DNA of 64,000 nt. Origin: JAGWBD01 sp965220615. Its GTDB lineage: Bacteria; Chloroflexota; Anaerolineae; Aggregatilineales; Phototrophicaceae. This document shows, in pieces, positions 63,861-64,000 of this stretch. The stretch spans positions 62,001 through 126,000 of the forward strand of contig CBDCQL010000001.1 of NCBI GenBank assembly GCA_965220615.1, written 5' to 3'. The notes under the pieces were generated by a model that saw nothing but the letters and a program-made list of their open reading frames with translations, was not told where the DNA came from and searched no databases. The first letter of the stretch is position 1. Every line of letters begins with the position of its first letter. Both the position numbers and the translations under genes were made by a program.

Positions 63861-64000
63861 TCACGTCGTCAGCGCCACCAGCGCGCTAAAGCTCCCCTGA
63901 ACAATGGCGGCGATGATGATCCAGACCTTGAAGGACCCGGCCAGTGCCCTGACTTCGCCGCGCAGAATCTCGATTTCTTCCTTAAGTTCGCCTCTTGTTT
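63861..64000 (-). CDS. Second coiled-coil/membrane-anchor small protein (partial at window edge)
   Basis: Only the C-terminal 45 codons are present. They read TRGELKEEIEILRGEVRALA, then a hydrophobic helix (VWIIIAAIVQGSFSALVAL), and a TGA at 63861. It is nearly identical to the matching part of 63498-63746, so this is a recent tandem duplication. The start lies beyond the window. Confidence 0.8.
   Translation of the reverse strand, partial: TRGELKEEIEILRGEVRALAGSFKVWIIIAAIVQGSFSALVALTT

Overview
The window is G+C-rich (roughly two thirds by eye), densely packed bacterial chromosome with no rRNA, tRNA, CRISPR array or transposase that I could find. Sugar ABC importers with LacI-type control, several TIM-barrel sugar epimerases, phytanoyl-CoA-dioxygenase-like (PhyH) enzymes, Ldh- and 3-hydroxyisobutyrate-dehydrogenase-family oxidoreductases, a luciferase-like (F420/FMN) oxidoreductase, TIR-NACHT-HEAT and TIR-FGE proteins, frequent GTG/TTG starts and 'CCCTCACCC' intergenic repeats together suggest a heterotrophic Chloroflexota bacterium. 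That assignment is inference.

Region 1 (1-18457) is a carbohydrate catabolic locus. Two sugar-phosphate isomerase/epimerase genes (minus) diverge from a LacI-family gene whose promoter carries a perfect 16-bp operator. Regulator, solute-binding protein, two permeases, a cyclase-family hydrolase, a two-subunit ThDP dehydrogenase (E1 alpha/beta), a free-standing 78-residue lipoyl domain, a PfkB kinase, two large glycoside-hydrolase-like proteins, an Ldh-family dehydrogenase, a FucI-like isomerase and a PhyH dioxygenase follow on the plus strand. Region 2 (18458-24881) is a second sugar ABC operon: binding protein, secreted GH39-like enzyme, two permeases and a second PhyH. Region 3 (24895-38299) is mixed: a beta-propeller protein, an enolase-superfamily dehydratase, two secreted SH3b-repeat proteins, Ldh, murQ, ppc, an acyl-CoA synthetase, a PdxA-family dehydrogenase and a third PhyH.

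Region 4 (38488-43627) is a two-gene immunity/conflict-type operon, TIR-NACHT-HEAT plus TIR-FGE-like, with a recognisable promoter. It appears damaged: a one-base frameshift lies inside the TIR domain and the Walker A glycine is replaced by Asp. Region 5 (43737-48623) has a MoeA-PBP fusion, an intact luciferase-like oxidoreductase followed by a degenerate copy, and a fumarylacetoacetate-hydrolase-family enzyme.

Region 6 (48651-53041) has two lower-G+C inserts on either side of a native-looking nucleoside hydrolase gene. The first is a compact three-gene set: a DNA methyltransferase with N4-cytosine-type motifs, a protein with LAGLIDADG-like segments that lack the usual acidic residues, and a small PD-(D/E)XK nuclease. 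This is the best candidate for an undescribed restriction-modification-like system. The second is a D12-class adenine methylase with a broken, translationally coupled downstream ORF that looks like the remnant of a restriction endonuclease.

Region 7 (53259-64000) returns to sugar metabolism: two more TIM-barrel epimerases, an SDR, three tandem NAD-dependent hydroxyacid-dehydrogenase paralogues, an amidohydrolase, and a third sugar ABC operon whose binding-protein gene is frameshifted by an exact 16-bp tandem duplication. It ends with two tandem coiled-coil membrane-anchored small proteins. All three ABC operons carry a strong hairpin directly after the binding-protein gene, the classic arrangement for making more binding protein than permease.
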